Part shown: positions 1 through 5,432 of the stretch, one piece after another
Position numbering within the stretch: position 1 is the stretch's first letter
How the letters are laid out: each line of letters opens with the position of its first letter
From: a bacterium
Lineage (GTDB): Bacteria; Krumholzibacteriota; Krumholzibacteria; LZORAL124-64-63
NCBI GenBank assembly: GCA_030592025.1
Contig: JAUUZX010000074.1
Coordinates: forward strand, 1 to 6,905
Reading direction: 5' to 3'
DNA length: 6,905 bases
Made by a program: the position numbers and the translations under genes
Notes under the pieces: generated by a model
What the model was told of the DNA's origin: nothing
Seen by the model: the letters and a program-made list of their open reading frames with translations, nothing else
Database searches by the model: none

Positions 1-2
1 GA

Positions 3-281
3 GCGGGCCCGGCGATCCGCTGGGTGGACCACTTCGGCAACGGGATCAGCGACCTGGTGGAGGGCACGCCCGCCGCCGACCGCCTGGCGGCCGGTGCGCC
101 GCTGGTCGTCGGTGGCCGGACCATCGCCGGACCCTTCGTCACCTACGGAGCCGCGCCGCCGGATGCCGCGTTCTGGTACTGGGGCAGTGGGGGCACAGTG
201 GAGATCGCCATCCCCATGGGGGACGCGGCCGGAGCCCTCGGTCTGCATCCAGGGCTGGTCCTGGACGTGGGCACACCGTAG
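3..281 (+). CDS. SAM hydroxide adenosyltransferase (DUF62 family), C-terminal part
   Basis: The last 92 codons of a gene that begins before the window. The visible protein has the C-terminal beta-barrel signature of the SAM hydroxide adenosyltransferase / chlorinase-fluorinase family. Near the edge is 'VDHFGNGISDL', the family's 'D-FGN-I-T/S' motif. A 'TY' segment follows, then 'GSGGTVEIAIPMGDAAGALGL', matching the family pattern GS-G-LEIA---G-AA--LGL, and a short terminal strand. Family members usually cleave S-adenosylmethionine with water (hydroxide) to give adenosine and L-methionine in the cytoplasm; only a few specialised members use halide. The N-terminal half with the catalytic residues lies outside the window, so hydrolase versus halogenase cannot be read directly, but the common housekeeping form is hydrolase. 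The frame is open from base 3. The internal GTG at 24 lies in the middle of a conserved motif and is not the start. The lipoprotein gene follows on the same strand after 42 bases. Confidence 0.85.
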   Translation, partial: AGPAIRWVDHFGNGISDLVEGTPAADRLAAGAPLVVGGRTIAGPFVTYGAAPPDAAFWYWGSGGTVEIAIPMGDAAGALGLHPGLVLDVGTP

Positions 282-284
282 ATT
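256..284 (+). promoter_or_regulatory. Possible sigma70-type promoter for the lipoprotein gene
   Basis: TAGATT at 279-284 matches the -10 consensus at four of six positions, overlaps the upstream stop codon, and lies about 33 bases downstream of which the predicted leader would end at the ATG. The -35 region 17 bases upstream (TGGTCC, 256-261) is poor, at three of six. A perfect TTGACA at 283-288 has no acceptable -10 partner 16 to 18 bases downstream. The gene could equally be read through from the upstream adenosyltransferase gene. Confidence 0.2.
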
Positions 285-323
285 GACAGAGGATCGGCCA
301 TTACCCACCCAACGGGAGTCCCC

Positions 324-1073
324 ATGCGCACGACCGTCCGTATCCGCCTCGCCACGGCCCTCGCGACGATCCTGATCGTCGCCGGCTGTTCCAGCGACAA
401 GATCGTCTTCATCTACCCCGACGAGGCGGTCGATTTCCGCCTGCGCAATCTGGGCACGCCGGCCCTTCATCTGGGCAAGGTGACGGACATGCGACCGCTG
501 GAGCAGCGGGAAGGCCAGGGGAAGTTCTTCCACATCGTCTTCCCCAAGGACACGTCGTGGGAGGTGCCGGCCACGCAGATCTACGCCGAGGCGCTGGCCC
601 AGGATCTGGAGCAGACCCACCTCTTCGAACTGGTCCCCCTGCGAGGTCAGGCGGACTACGCCCTCACGGCGGACCTGCTGGCCATGGGCTGCGAACTGAA
701 CCGGTCGCCGGCGGCGTTCCTGTTGCCCGCAGCCCTGGGCGCCGGCGCGGGCATGGCTTTCGGGGACACCGGGTCGGACCGGATCAAGCTGGCGACCATG
801 CTGGCGGCCGTCGCGGTGGTGGCCGTGCCGGTCCCCACCGCGACCCGCGCCGAGGCCGAGGTTCGCCTCACCCTGGAGAACGCCCACGGCGACATCGTGT
901 GGCAGCGGGCCTGCCTGGGCGAGTTCGAGGGCCGCAAGTTCATGACCGCGACGTCACGCCAGGATCAGGAACTCGTGGACGAGTACCTAACCAAGGCCGT
1001 GAAGCGGGCCAACGCCTGTTTGCTGGGGCAGCTGCGCCAGTTCCTGCTCGACGAAGCGACGCCCGGGTCCTAG
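324..1073 (+). CDS. Uncharacterised envelope lipoprotein with glycine-rich hydrophobic insert
   Basis: Predicted 249-residue lipoprotein. Residues 1-21 form a signal peptide (Arg-rich start, hydrophobic core) ending in the lipobox I18-V-A-G-C22, so Cys22 should be acylated. The residue after the mature Cys is Ser, not Asp, which favours outer-membrane sorting if the enterobacterial rule holds here. The start ATG is preceded by GGGAG (314-318) with 5-base spacing. The mature protein has the general layout of small periplasmic lipoproteins of the YajG/GNA1162/CsgG-like kind. It has a strand with 'VTDMRP' (53-58), a helix 'IYAEALAQDLEQ' (86-97), 'LFELVPL' then 'ADYALTADL' (100-118), and late strands 'AEVRLTLENAHGDIVWQ' (178-194). 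Between them is an unusual hydrophobic section (about 129-171): an Ala/Gly-rich stretch 'AALGAGAGMAFG', a short polar turn, and a second hydrophobic run. I do not recognise a specific family. A role in an envelope transport or assembly complex is only suggested by the fold-like pattern. It is convergent with the PhoH2 gene and ends in its own terminator. Confidence 0.8.
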   Translation: MRTTVRIRLATALATILIVAGCSSDKIVFIYPDEAVDFRLRNLGTPALHLGKVTDMRPLEQREGQGKFFHIVFPKDTSWEVPATQIYAEALAQDLEQTHLFELVPLRGQADYALTADLLAMGCELNRSPAAFLLPAALGAGAGMAFGDTGSDRIKLATMLAAVAVVAVPVPTATRAEAEVRLTLENAHGDIVWQRACLGEFEGRKFMTATSRQDQELVDEYLTKAVKRANACLLGQLRQFLLDEATPGS

Positions 1074-1089
1074 CCCGGGCGCCGTTTTT
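1057..1089 (+). terminator. Rho-independent terminator of the lipoprotein gene
   Basis: An 8-bp perfect GC stem (CGCCCGGG 1060-1067 with CCCGGGCG 1074-1081) has a six-base loop, 1068-1073. Beyond one mismatch (1059/1082) two more pairs form (1057-1058 with 1083-1084). Five T follow directly at 1085-1089. The left arm is coding sequence and the TAG stop lies in the loop. On the minus strand the same hairpin has no T run after it, so it acts in the plus direction only. Confidence 0.85.
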
Positions 1090-1111
1090 CCACCTGCATG
1101 CCCGTCGTTCC

Positions 1112-2464
1112 CTAGAGCAGTTCCGCCGCCAGGCTGGCCAGTTCGCTGCGCTCGCTCTTGGCCAGGGTGATGTGCCCGTGAATGGGCTGGTCCTGGAAGC
1201 GCTCCACCACGTAGGTCAGGCCGTTGGACGACGCGTCCAGGTAGGGGTTGTCGATCTGGTAGGCGTCGCCGGTGAGGACGACCTTCGCGTCCTCGCCCGC
1301 GCGGCTGACGACGGTCTTCACCTCGTGGGGCGTCAGGTTCTGGGCCTCGTCGATGATGATGAAGAGCTTGGGCAGGCTGCGCCCGCGGATGTAGGTCACC
1401 GCCTCCACCTCCACCGTTCCCGTGTCGAACAGGTACTGCACCTTGTCCCCGGTATGCTCGAGCTTGGGGTCCACCAGATACTGCAGGTTGTCCGAGACGG
1501 GCTGCATCCAGCTCGAAAGCTTCTCTTCCTTGGAGCCCGGCAGGTAACCGATGTCCTTGCCCAGGGGCATGATGGGTCGCGAGACCATGATCCGCCGGTA
1601 GCGCTTCTCCTCGGCCACCAGTTGGAGGCCGGCCGCCAGGGCGAGCAGGGTCTTGCCCGTGCCCGCCTGCCCGAGCATGGTCACGAGGCGGATGTCCTCC
1701 CTCATCAACAACTCGAGAGCGAACTGTTGCTGGAGGTTGCGGGGGCTCAGGCCCCAGGGGTGGCTGTCGGCGTGATGCAGGGGCTCGACGAGACCACTCT
1801 CGATGCGGAAGATGCCGCGGGCCGTCTGTTTGGGGTTGGAGGCGGCCTTGAGCAGGACGCCCTCGTTGGGTCGCAGTTCCGCGTCGAGGGTGAGCGGCGT
1901 GCCCTGGTAGAAGGAGTTGACGACGTCGTCGGGCACCTCGTGCTCGGACCAGCCCGTGAACAGCTCGTCAAAGTTGACGCGGGTCTTGAGGAAGTCGTCG
2001 GCCTTGATGGCCAGGGCGTCGGCCTTGACCCGGGCGTTGATGTCCTTGGTGATGAACACGACGTCGGCCCCGGCCCGCTTGAGGGCGCAGGCCACGGCGA
2101 GGATGCGGTTGTCCGGCACGGACGGATCCATGCCCCGGGGCAGTTCGTCCAGGAAGCTCTTGACGATGATGAAGAGCTTGCCGCCGGTCCCCAGAGGCAC
2201 ACCGTGGCTCAGGGGCATTCCGTTGCGCAAGCCGTCGATGGTGCGGATGACCTGCCGGGCGTTGCGGGCCTTCTCGTCGTTGCCTCGCTTGAAGCGGTCG
2301 AGTTCCTCGAGGACGTCGATGGTGAGGATGAGGTTGTTGTCGTCGAAGGACTGGAGGCTGTTGGCGTCGTGGAGCAGGACGTTGGTGTCGAGGATGTACG
2401 AGCGGCCTTCGGGGACGGGGATGGTGTTCTGGCTGTCGAGCCAGGGACCGTTGGTCTGGGCCAT
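1112..2464 (-). CDS. phoH2: PhoH family ATPase with N-terminal PIN nuclease domain (PhoH2 type)
   Basis: 450 residues, full length for the PIN-PhoH fusion group (YlaK/PhoH2). The PIN domain covers about 21-160. It begins with 'YILDTNVLLHD' (metal-ligand D26) and continues with 'IDVLEELDRFK' (E53/E54), 'PDNRILAVA' (D118) and 'FITKDINAR' (D141), so the acidic Mg-binding set of PIN ribonucleases looks complete. A linker (about 165-245) leads to the PhoH P-loop NTPase. This has Walker A GQAGTGKT (265-272), the PhoH signature 'SRPIMPLGKDIGYLPG' (295-310), Walker B 'IIIDEAQN' (369-376) and a 'LTGDAYQID' segment near 395-403. Characterised PhoH2 proteins are ATP-dependent RNA helicase/ribonucleases, so an RNA-cleaving cytoplasmic enzyme is the best reading. 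Phosphate-starvation control is known for the E. coli namesake and not shown here. The ATG is set by GGAGGG (2475-2470 on the minus strand), 5 bases upstream. Divergent from the M23 gene; no T-run terminator is visible beyond its stop. Confidence 0.95.
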   Translation of the reverse strand: MAQTNGPWLDSQNTIPVPEGRSYILDTNVLLHDANSLQSFDDNNLILTIDVLEELDRFKRGNDEKARNARQVIRTIDGLRNGMPLSHGVPLGTGGKLFIIVKSFLDELPRGMDPSVPDNRILAVACALKRAGADVVFITKDINARVKADALAIKADDFLKTRVNFDELFTGWSEHEVPDDVVNSFYQGTPLTLDAELRPNEGVLLKAASNPKQTARGIFRIESGLVEPLHHADSHPWGLSPRNLQQQFALELLMREDIRLVTMLGQAGTGKTLLALAAGLQLVAEEKRYRRIMVSRPIMPLGKDIGYLPGSKEEKLSSWMQPVSDNLQYLVDPKLEHTGDKVQYLFDTGTVEVEAVTYIRGRSLPKLFIIIDEAQNLTPHEVKTVVSRAGEDAKVVLTGDAYQIDNPYLDASSNGLTYVVERFQDQPIHGHITLAKSERSELASLAAELL

Positions 2465-2469
2465 GGGAT

Positions 2470-2475
2470 CCCTCC
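2470..2475 (-). promoter_or_regulatory. Ribosome binding site of phoH2
   Basis: GGAGGG on the minus strand, 5 bases before the ATG at 2464. It supports this start over two other upstream ATG triplets on the same strand (beginning at 2478 and 2511), which are out of frame with the PIN-PhoH reading frame. It lies next to a GGATCC arm that can pair with an upstream GGATCC. Confidence 0.75.
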
Positions 2476-2527
2476 ATGCTGGGGCACGCGGTGGGCGCCT
2501 GGGGGCGCCATGGATCCTTCCAGGGCG

Positions 2528-2556
2528 ATCCTAGCGCGGAACCCATGTCTTGTCGC
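2528..2556 (-). promoter_or_regulatory. Candidate promoter for phoH2
   Basis: Read on the minus strand, GCGACA (2556-2551; four of six against TTGACA) is followed after 17 bases by TAGGAT (2533-2528; four of six against TATAAT). Transcription would start near 2521 and give a leader of about 57 bases. The -35 box overlaps that of the divergent promoter. Confidence 0.45.
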
Positions 2557-2578
2557 CCGCGTTTCTAACTTCTATGCT
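2550..2578 (+). promoter_or_regulatory. Candidate promoter for the M23 peptidase gene
   Basis: TTGTCG (2550-2555; four of six) and TATGCT (2573-2578; four of six) are separated by 17 bases, in the least GC-rich stretch of the intergenic region. The start would be near 2585, giving a leader of about 44 bases to the GTG start. Confidence 0.5.
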
Positions 2579-2615
2579 ATCGGCGACCAGCGCCCCGACC
2601 TGAACGGCCCGTCAT

Positions 2616-2620
2616 GGAGG
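2616..2620 (+). promoter_or_regulatory. Ribosome binding site deciding the GTG start of the M23 gene
   Basis: GGAGG lies 8 bases before GTG 2629. It overlaps the ATG at 2614, which is in frame but has no ribosome binding site of its own. This places the start at 2629. Confidence 0.75.
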
Positions 2621-2628
2621 ACGCCCCC

Positions 2629-4395
2629 GTGAAAAGATCCGCCGCCCTGCTGCTGCTCCTGATCCTCGCATCCCCCGCCGCCGCGGAGGATCCGGTCTGG
2701 CCCCTGGACCTGGGCACCCGTTACCTCACCAGCAACTTCATGGAACGCCGGCCGGGACGGTGGCACGCCGGCCTCGACCTCAAGACCGACGAGCGCACGG
2801 GATTCATGGTGCGGGCGGTGGAGAACGGGTGGATCAGCCGGGTGCGCGCCGAGTCCGGGGCCTACGGACGGGCCGTCTATCTCCACGGCGAGAGCGGCCG
2901 CACCTATGTCTTCGCCCACCTCGAACGCTTCAACGACACCATCGCGGAGAGGATCGCCGCCGACCGCGCCGTGACCGGTCGGTACCGCTGCCGTCTCCAC
3001 TTCGATGCCGGCGAACTGCCGGTGGTTGCCGGCCAGGTGCTCGGTCTTTCGGGGCAGAGCGGCACGGTCGGTCCCCATCTGCATTTCGAGGTGCGGGACG
3101 AACACCAGCGGCCCCTGGATCCCCAGGACTGGGGGTTCGCGGTGGCCGACACGTTCCCGCCGGTGATTCGGAGCGTGACGGTGCATGGGGCCACGGTGTC
3201 GGCCAGTGTCGGTGGCGCCCGGATCCTGACCTTCAGCGGCGAGGCCCTCGCCGGCACGCTGCCTCCTCTGGAAGTGCGGGGCGCCGCGGCCTTCAGCGCC
3301 CTGATCACCGACCAGTCCGACGTGCGCGGTCACGTGCTCGAACCGAAGCTCATCGAGGTCAGTCTGGACGGCGAGGTTGTTTACCGCTGCCGCAACGACC
3401 GGTTCGCCTTCGCCGAAAACAACGTGCAGCGCCTGGAGTGGTGCCACGTCGTGGACCCCGAGAGCCGCACGCTGTTGCGCGAGCGCTGGCTCCACCGGCG
3501 GGAGGGCGTGAGTCTGGTCGGGCGGGACGGCGATCTGTGGTACCTGGGTGCCGACGGGAGCGGGCTGGCGCCGGGAGCGCACACCTTGACCATCGTCGCT
3601 GAAGATTGGAGCAGTGGACGCGCCACGGTTACGGTGCCCCTACGCGTCCTGAAGGCTGAGGAATCCTGGGGCGAAACGGCATGGTCCCCCCTGGTCCTGC
3701 AGTCGATCGTCGGGGGATCGACGGTGCCTTTGCCCTTCGACGATCCGGCGCTGGGTGCCTGGCAGGTGGGGTCGCACATCGCGCTGAGTCCGGCCGCCGG
3801 CGACCCTGTCCTGGCGCCGATGGTTCTGTGGACCTCGCCGAGGCGAACCGCCGGGTCGAACTGGTCCGCCAGTTACCTGGCCGGAGACTGGCCCCTGGAC
3901 GGGCCGCTGCGGACCGACATCGCGGGGGAGGTGCCCGACGGCGCGCCGTGGGTTTTTCGGAACGTGCGGCAGCAGTGGAAGCCAGTGGGTCCCGTGCTGC
4001 GTGACGACAACGGTGCCGCCTGGTTCCACCTCACCGACCGTGGCTGGCATGCGGCCTTCGTGGACTCGGTGCCCCCGGTCGTCGCTACCGATGCTGTGAC
4101 GGTGAAGCATCGTGCGGCACGGAACCTGCCCGGCATCACCCTGCCCGCCTGGCGCACGGTGCCGGTGGCCATCAATGACGAGGGCATCGCCACCGGCGTG
4201 GACCCGGCGTCCATCCGCGCGACCCTGGATGGCGCCCCCCTCATCGTCGAGCCGGACCTGATCCGCGACCGGGTGCTGGTGACGGTGCCGGATGCCACGG
4301 AGTCGGGGCCTCATGAACTGGTGATCGAGGCGGCGGACAAGGTGGGGAACAGGGTGCGTGGAGTGGTCAAGATGGTCTGTGGGGACGACCACTAG
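2629..4395 (+). CDS. Secreted M23 (LytM-type) metallopeptidase with Ig-like C-terminal region
   Basis: 588 residues from the GTG start. A start at ATG 2614 would add five residues (MEDAP) before a classic signal peptide and would use an ATG lying inside the ribosome binding site, so GTG is preferred. The signal peptide is 'MKRSAALLLLLILASPAAA', with cleavage likely before Glu20. The M23 catalytic domain is at the N-terminus (about 30-160) and the zinc motif is complete: H46-x-x-x-D50 in 'WHAGLD', H97 in 'VFAHLERF', and H150-x-H152 in 'GPHLHFEVRD'. The family cleaves peptide cross-links of peptidoglycan or glycine-rich peptides, so the likely site is the periplasm or cell surface. A roughly 20-residue insertion between 'AHL' and 'GQVLGLSG', plus the 'DTFPPVI' boundary, matches a variety I know from Bacteroidota-type M23 proteins. 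The remaining 430 residues look beta-rich. They end with an Ig/fibronectin-like segment ('ESGPHELVIEAADKVGNR') preceded by another 'DSVPPVV' boundary, so at least two such modules are likely. Substrate is unknown. Confidence 0.92.
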   Translation: MKRSAALLLLLILASPAAAEDPVWPLDLGTRYLTSNFMERRPGRWHAGLDLKTDERTGFMVRAVENGWISRVRAESGAYGRAVYLHGESGRTYVFAHLERFNDTIAERIAADRAVTGRYRCRLHFDAGELPVVAGQVLGLSGQSGTVGPHLHFEVRDEHQRPLDPQDWGFAVADTFPPVIRSVTVHGATVSASVGGARILTFSGEALAGTLPPLEVRGAAAFSALITDQSDVRGHVLEPKLIEVSLDGEVVYRCRNDRFAFAENNVQRLEWCHVVDPESRTLLRERWLHRREGVSLVGRDGDLWYLGADGSGLAPGAHTLTIVAEDWSSGRATVTVPLRVLKAEESWGETAWSPLVLQSIVGGSTVPLPFDDPALGAWQVGSHIALSPAAGDPVLAPMVLWTSPRRTAGSNWSASYLAGDWPLDGPLRTDIAGEVPDGAPWVFRNVRQQWKPVGPVLRDDNGAAWFHLTDRGWHAAFVDSVPPVVATDAVTVKHRAARNLPGITLPAWRTVPVAINDEGIATGVDPASIRATLDGAPLIVEPDLIRDRVLVTVPDATESGPHELVIEAADKVGNRVRGVVKMVCGDDH

Positions 4396-4424
4396 GAGGT
4401 GCGCGAACCGCCGCCAGAATACAT

Positions 4425-4469
4425 TTGCCCTCGATCAACGTTGCAGCTATCTAGGCACATGTGGATGAT
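4425..4469 (+). promoter_or_regulatory. Possible promoter region of the DUF4405 gene
   Basis: The 98-base gap is AT-richer than its surroundings. Two overlapping weak pairs are visible, each with a 17-base spacer: TTGCCC (4425-4430) with TATCTA (4448-4453), and TTGCAG (4441-4446) with GATGAT (4464-4469). I cannot choose between them. No terminator hairpin for the upstream peptidase gene is evident here. Confidence 0.3.
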
Positions 4470-4481
4470 CTTTCCCCTTCC

Positions 4482-4486
4482 GGAGG
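4482..4486 (+). promoter_or_regulatory. Ribosome binding site deciding the start of the DUF4405 gene
   Basis: GGAGG with 7 bases to ATG 4494. This favours ATG 4494 over the in-frame GTG at 4461, which has no ribosome binding site and would place a polar 11-residue leader before the first membrane helix. Confidence 0.75.
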
Positions 4487-4493
4487 CCCCTTC

Positions 4494-5324
4494 ATGAAAC
4501 TCCGCCGCGTCGCCTCCCTGACCCTGATGCTCTCCCTGTTAGCGCTGCTCATCACCAGCATCGTGCTCTACCTGGTGCCCCACGGACGGGTGGCCTACTG
4601 GGCGGACTGGCGTTTCCTGGGCCTGTCCAAGACCCAGTGGGGCAACCTCCACACGAACCTCGGTTTCCTGGGCCTCATCGCCGGTCTCATTCATCTTTGG
4701 TTCAACTGGGGTCCGGTGAAGACGTACCTCAAGAACAAGGCGCGGGAGATGCTGGTGTTCACGCCGGCGTTCCTGATGGCCCTGGGCCTGTCCGTCGTCA
4801 TCACGGCGGGCACCCTTCTCGAGGTACCGCCCCTGGTGTGGATCCAGGACCTGAGCGAGTACGCCAAGGACCTGGGCACCGAGACCTACGGCGAGCCGCC
4901 CTACGGTCACGCCGAGGAGTCGAGCCTGCGCGCGTTCCTGGTCAACACGAGGCAGGACCGGAATGTGGCCAAGGCGAACCTGGAGGCGGCGGGCATCTTC
5001 GTGATCGACCCCGAGATCATCATCGCCGAACTGGCCCAACAGGCAGGTGTGACCCCCAGGGAACTCCACGCGATCATGCTCGGACCCGAGGAGGAGCAGT
5101 CCACGACCGCCGTGCCCTTCCCGGAAGCCGTGCCCAGGGGAACCGGCCGCAGGACCGTCGCCGAGTTCAGCGCCGAGTACAACCGGGACCCCGTCGATGT
5201 GCTGGCGGCTCTCGCGGACGCGGGCATCACGGCCGAGGCCGACCAGATCCTCAAGGACGTGGCCGAGGCCAACGGCATCGAGACCCTCGACATCCTCGAG
5301 GCCCTGCGCGCGCATCTCGATTGA
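4494..5324 (+). CDS. DUF4405 membrane protein with duplicated C-terminal helical module
   Basis: 276 residues. The N-terminal part is a small membrane domain of three predicted helices: about 6-28, 52-72 and 86-108. Histidines sit at the second helix in 'WGNLHTNLGF' (H53) and 'GLIHLWFNW' (H67), the pattern of the DUF4405 family. Such paired histidines resemble heme ligands of cytochrome b-like proteins, but heme binding is not established. A linker with 'PPYGHAEESSL' (135-145) leads to a soluble tail. The tail holds two related modules: residues 144-196 ('LRAFLVNTRQDRNVAKANLE...', ending 'AGVTPRELHAIML') and residues 220-272 ('VAEFSAEYNRDPVDVLAAL...', ending 'NGIETLDILEALR'). They align nearly end to end with a one-residue gap and look all-helical, with a loose resemblance to DUF1858-type modules minus their cysteines. 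Function is unknown; a redox or sensory role at the membrane is speculation. The dnaE gene follows after 108 bases on the same strand. Confidence 0.85.
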   Translation: MKLRRVASLTLMLSLLALLITSIVLYLVPHGRVAYWADWRFLGLSKTQWGNLHTNLGFLGLIAGLIHLWFNWGPVKTYLKNKAREMLVFTPAFLMALGLSVVITAGTLLEVPPLVWIQDLSEYAKDLGTETYGEPPYGHAEESSLRAFLVNTRQDRNVAKANLEAAGIFVIDPEIIIAELAQQAGVTPRELHAIMLGPEEEQSTTAVPFPEAVPRGTGRRTVAEFSAEYNRDPVDVLAALADAGITAEADQILKDVAEANGIETLDILEALRAHLD

Positions 5325-5345
5325 ACGGGACCGTGGCGAGCGGGG

Positions 5346-5374
5346 TTGTGCCGGCGGGGGTGTTCGTCTAGAGT
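5346..5374 (+). promoter_or_regulatory. Candidate promoter for dnaE
   Basis: TTGTGC (5346-5351; three of six) and TAGAGT (5369-5374; four of six) have a 17-base spacer. Transcription would start near 5381, giving a leader of about 52 bases. No terminator is visible after the DUF4405 stop, so read-through from that gene is also possible. Confidence 0.4.
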
Positions 5375-5432
5375 GGGGGCGACACCGAACCACCGTTGAT
5401 TCCTGACCTTCAGCAATGGACTTTGCGCGCCC

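Noticed and set aside
283..288. A perfect TTGACA as the -35 box of the lipoprotein gene
   Set aside because: The sequence 16 to 18 bases downstream is C-rich with no -10-like hexamer, and transcription would begin at about the ribosome binding site.
1060..1081. The same hairpin as a terminator for phoH2 on the opposite strand
   Set aside because: On the minus strand no T run follows the stem, so a bidirectional intrinsic terminator is not supported.
2209..2511. A 100-codon minus-strand frame starting upstream of phoH2, with an AGG-like motif before its ATG
   Set aside because: Out of frame with phoH2 and overlapping its conserved PIN domain; the product is a Ser/Thr/Pro-rich shadow with no motif.
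557..2632. A 691-codon open frame on the plus strand across the lipoprotein end and the whole phoH2 gene
   Set aside because: It lies antisense to a gene with clear PIN and PhoH motifs, reads as low-complexity Gly/Val/Asp/Arg text, and has no domain or ribosome binding site. Long antisense frames are expected at this GC content.
2572..3582. A 336-codon open frame on the minus strand under the M23 gene
   Set aside because: Antisense to the M23 catalytic domain with its intact zinc site; its composition follows from the codon use of the real gene.
4474..4493. A direct repeat CCCCTTC on both sides of the DUF4405 ribosome binding site
   Set aside because: Seven bases in a C-rich leader; no stable hairpin forms with the GGAGG, and chance is sufficient.
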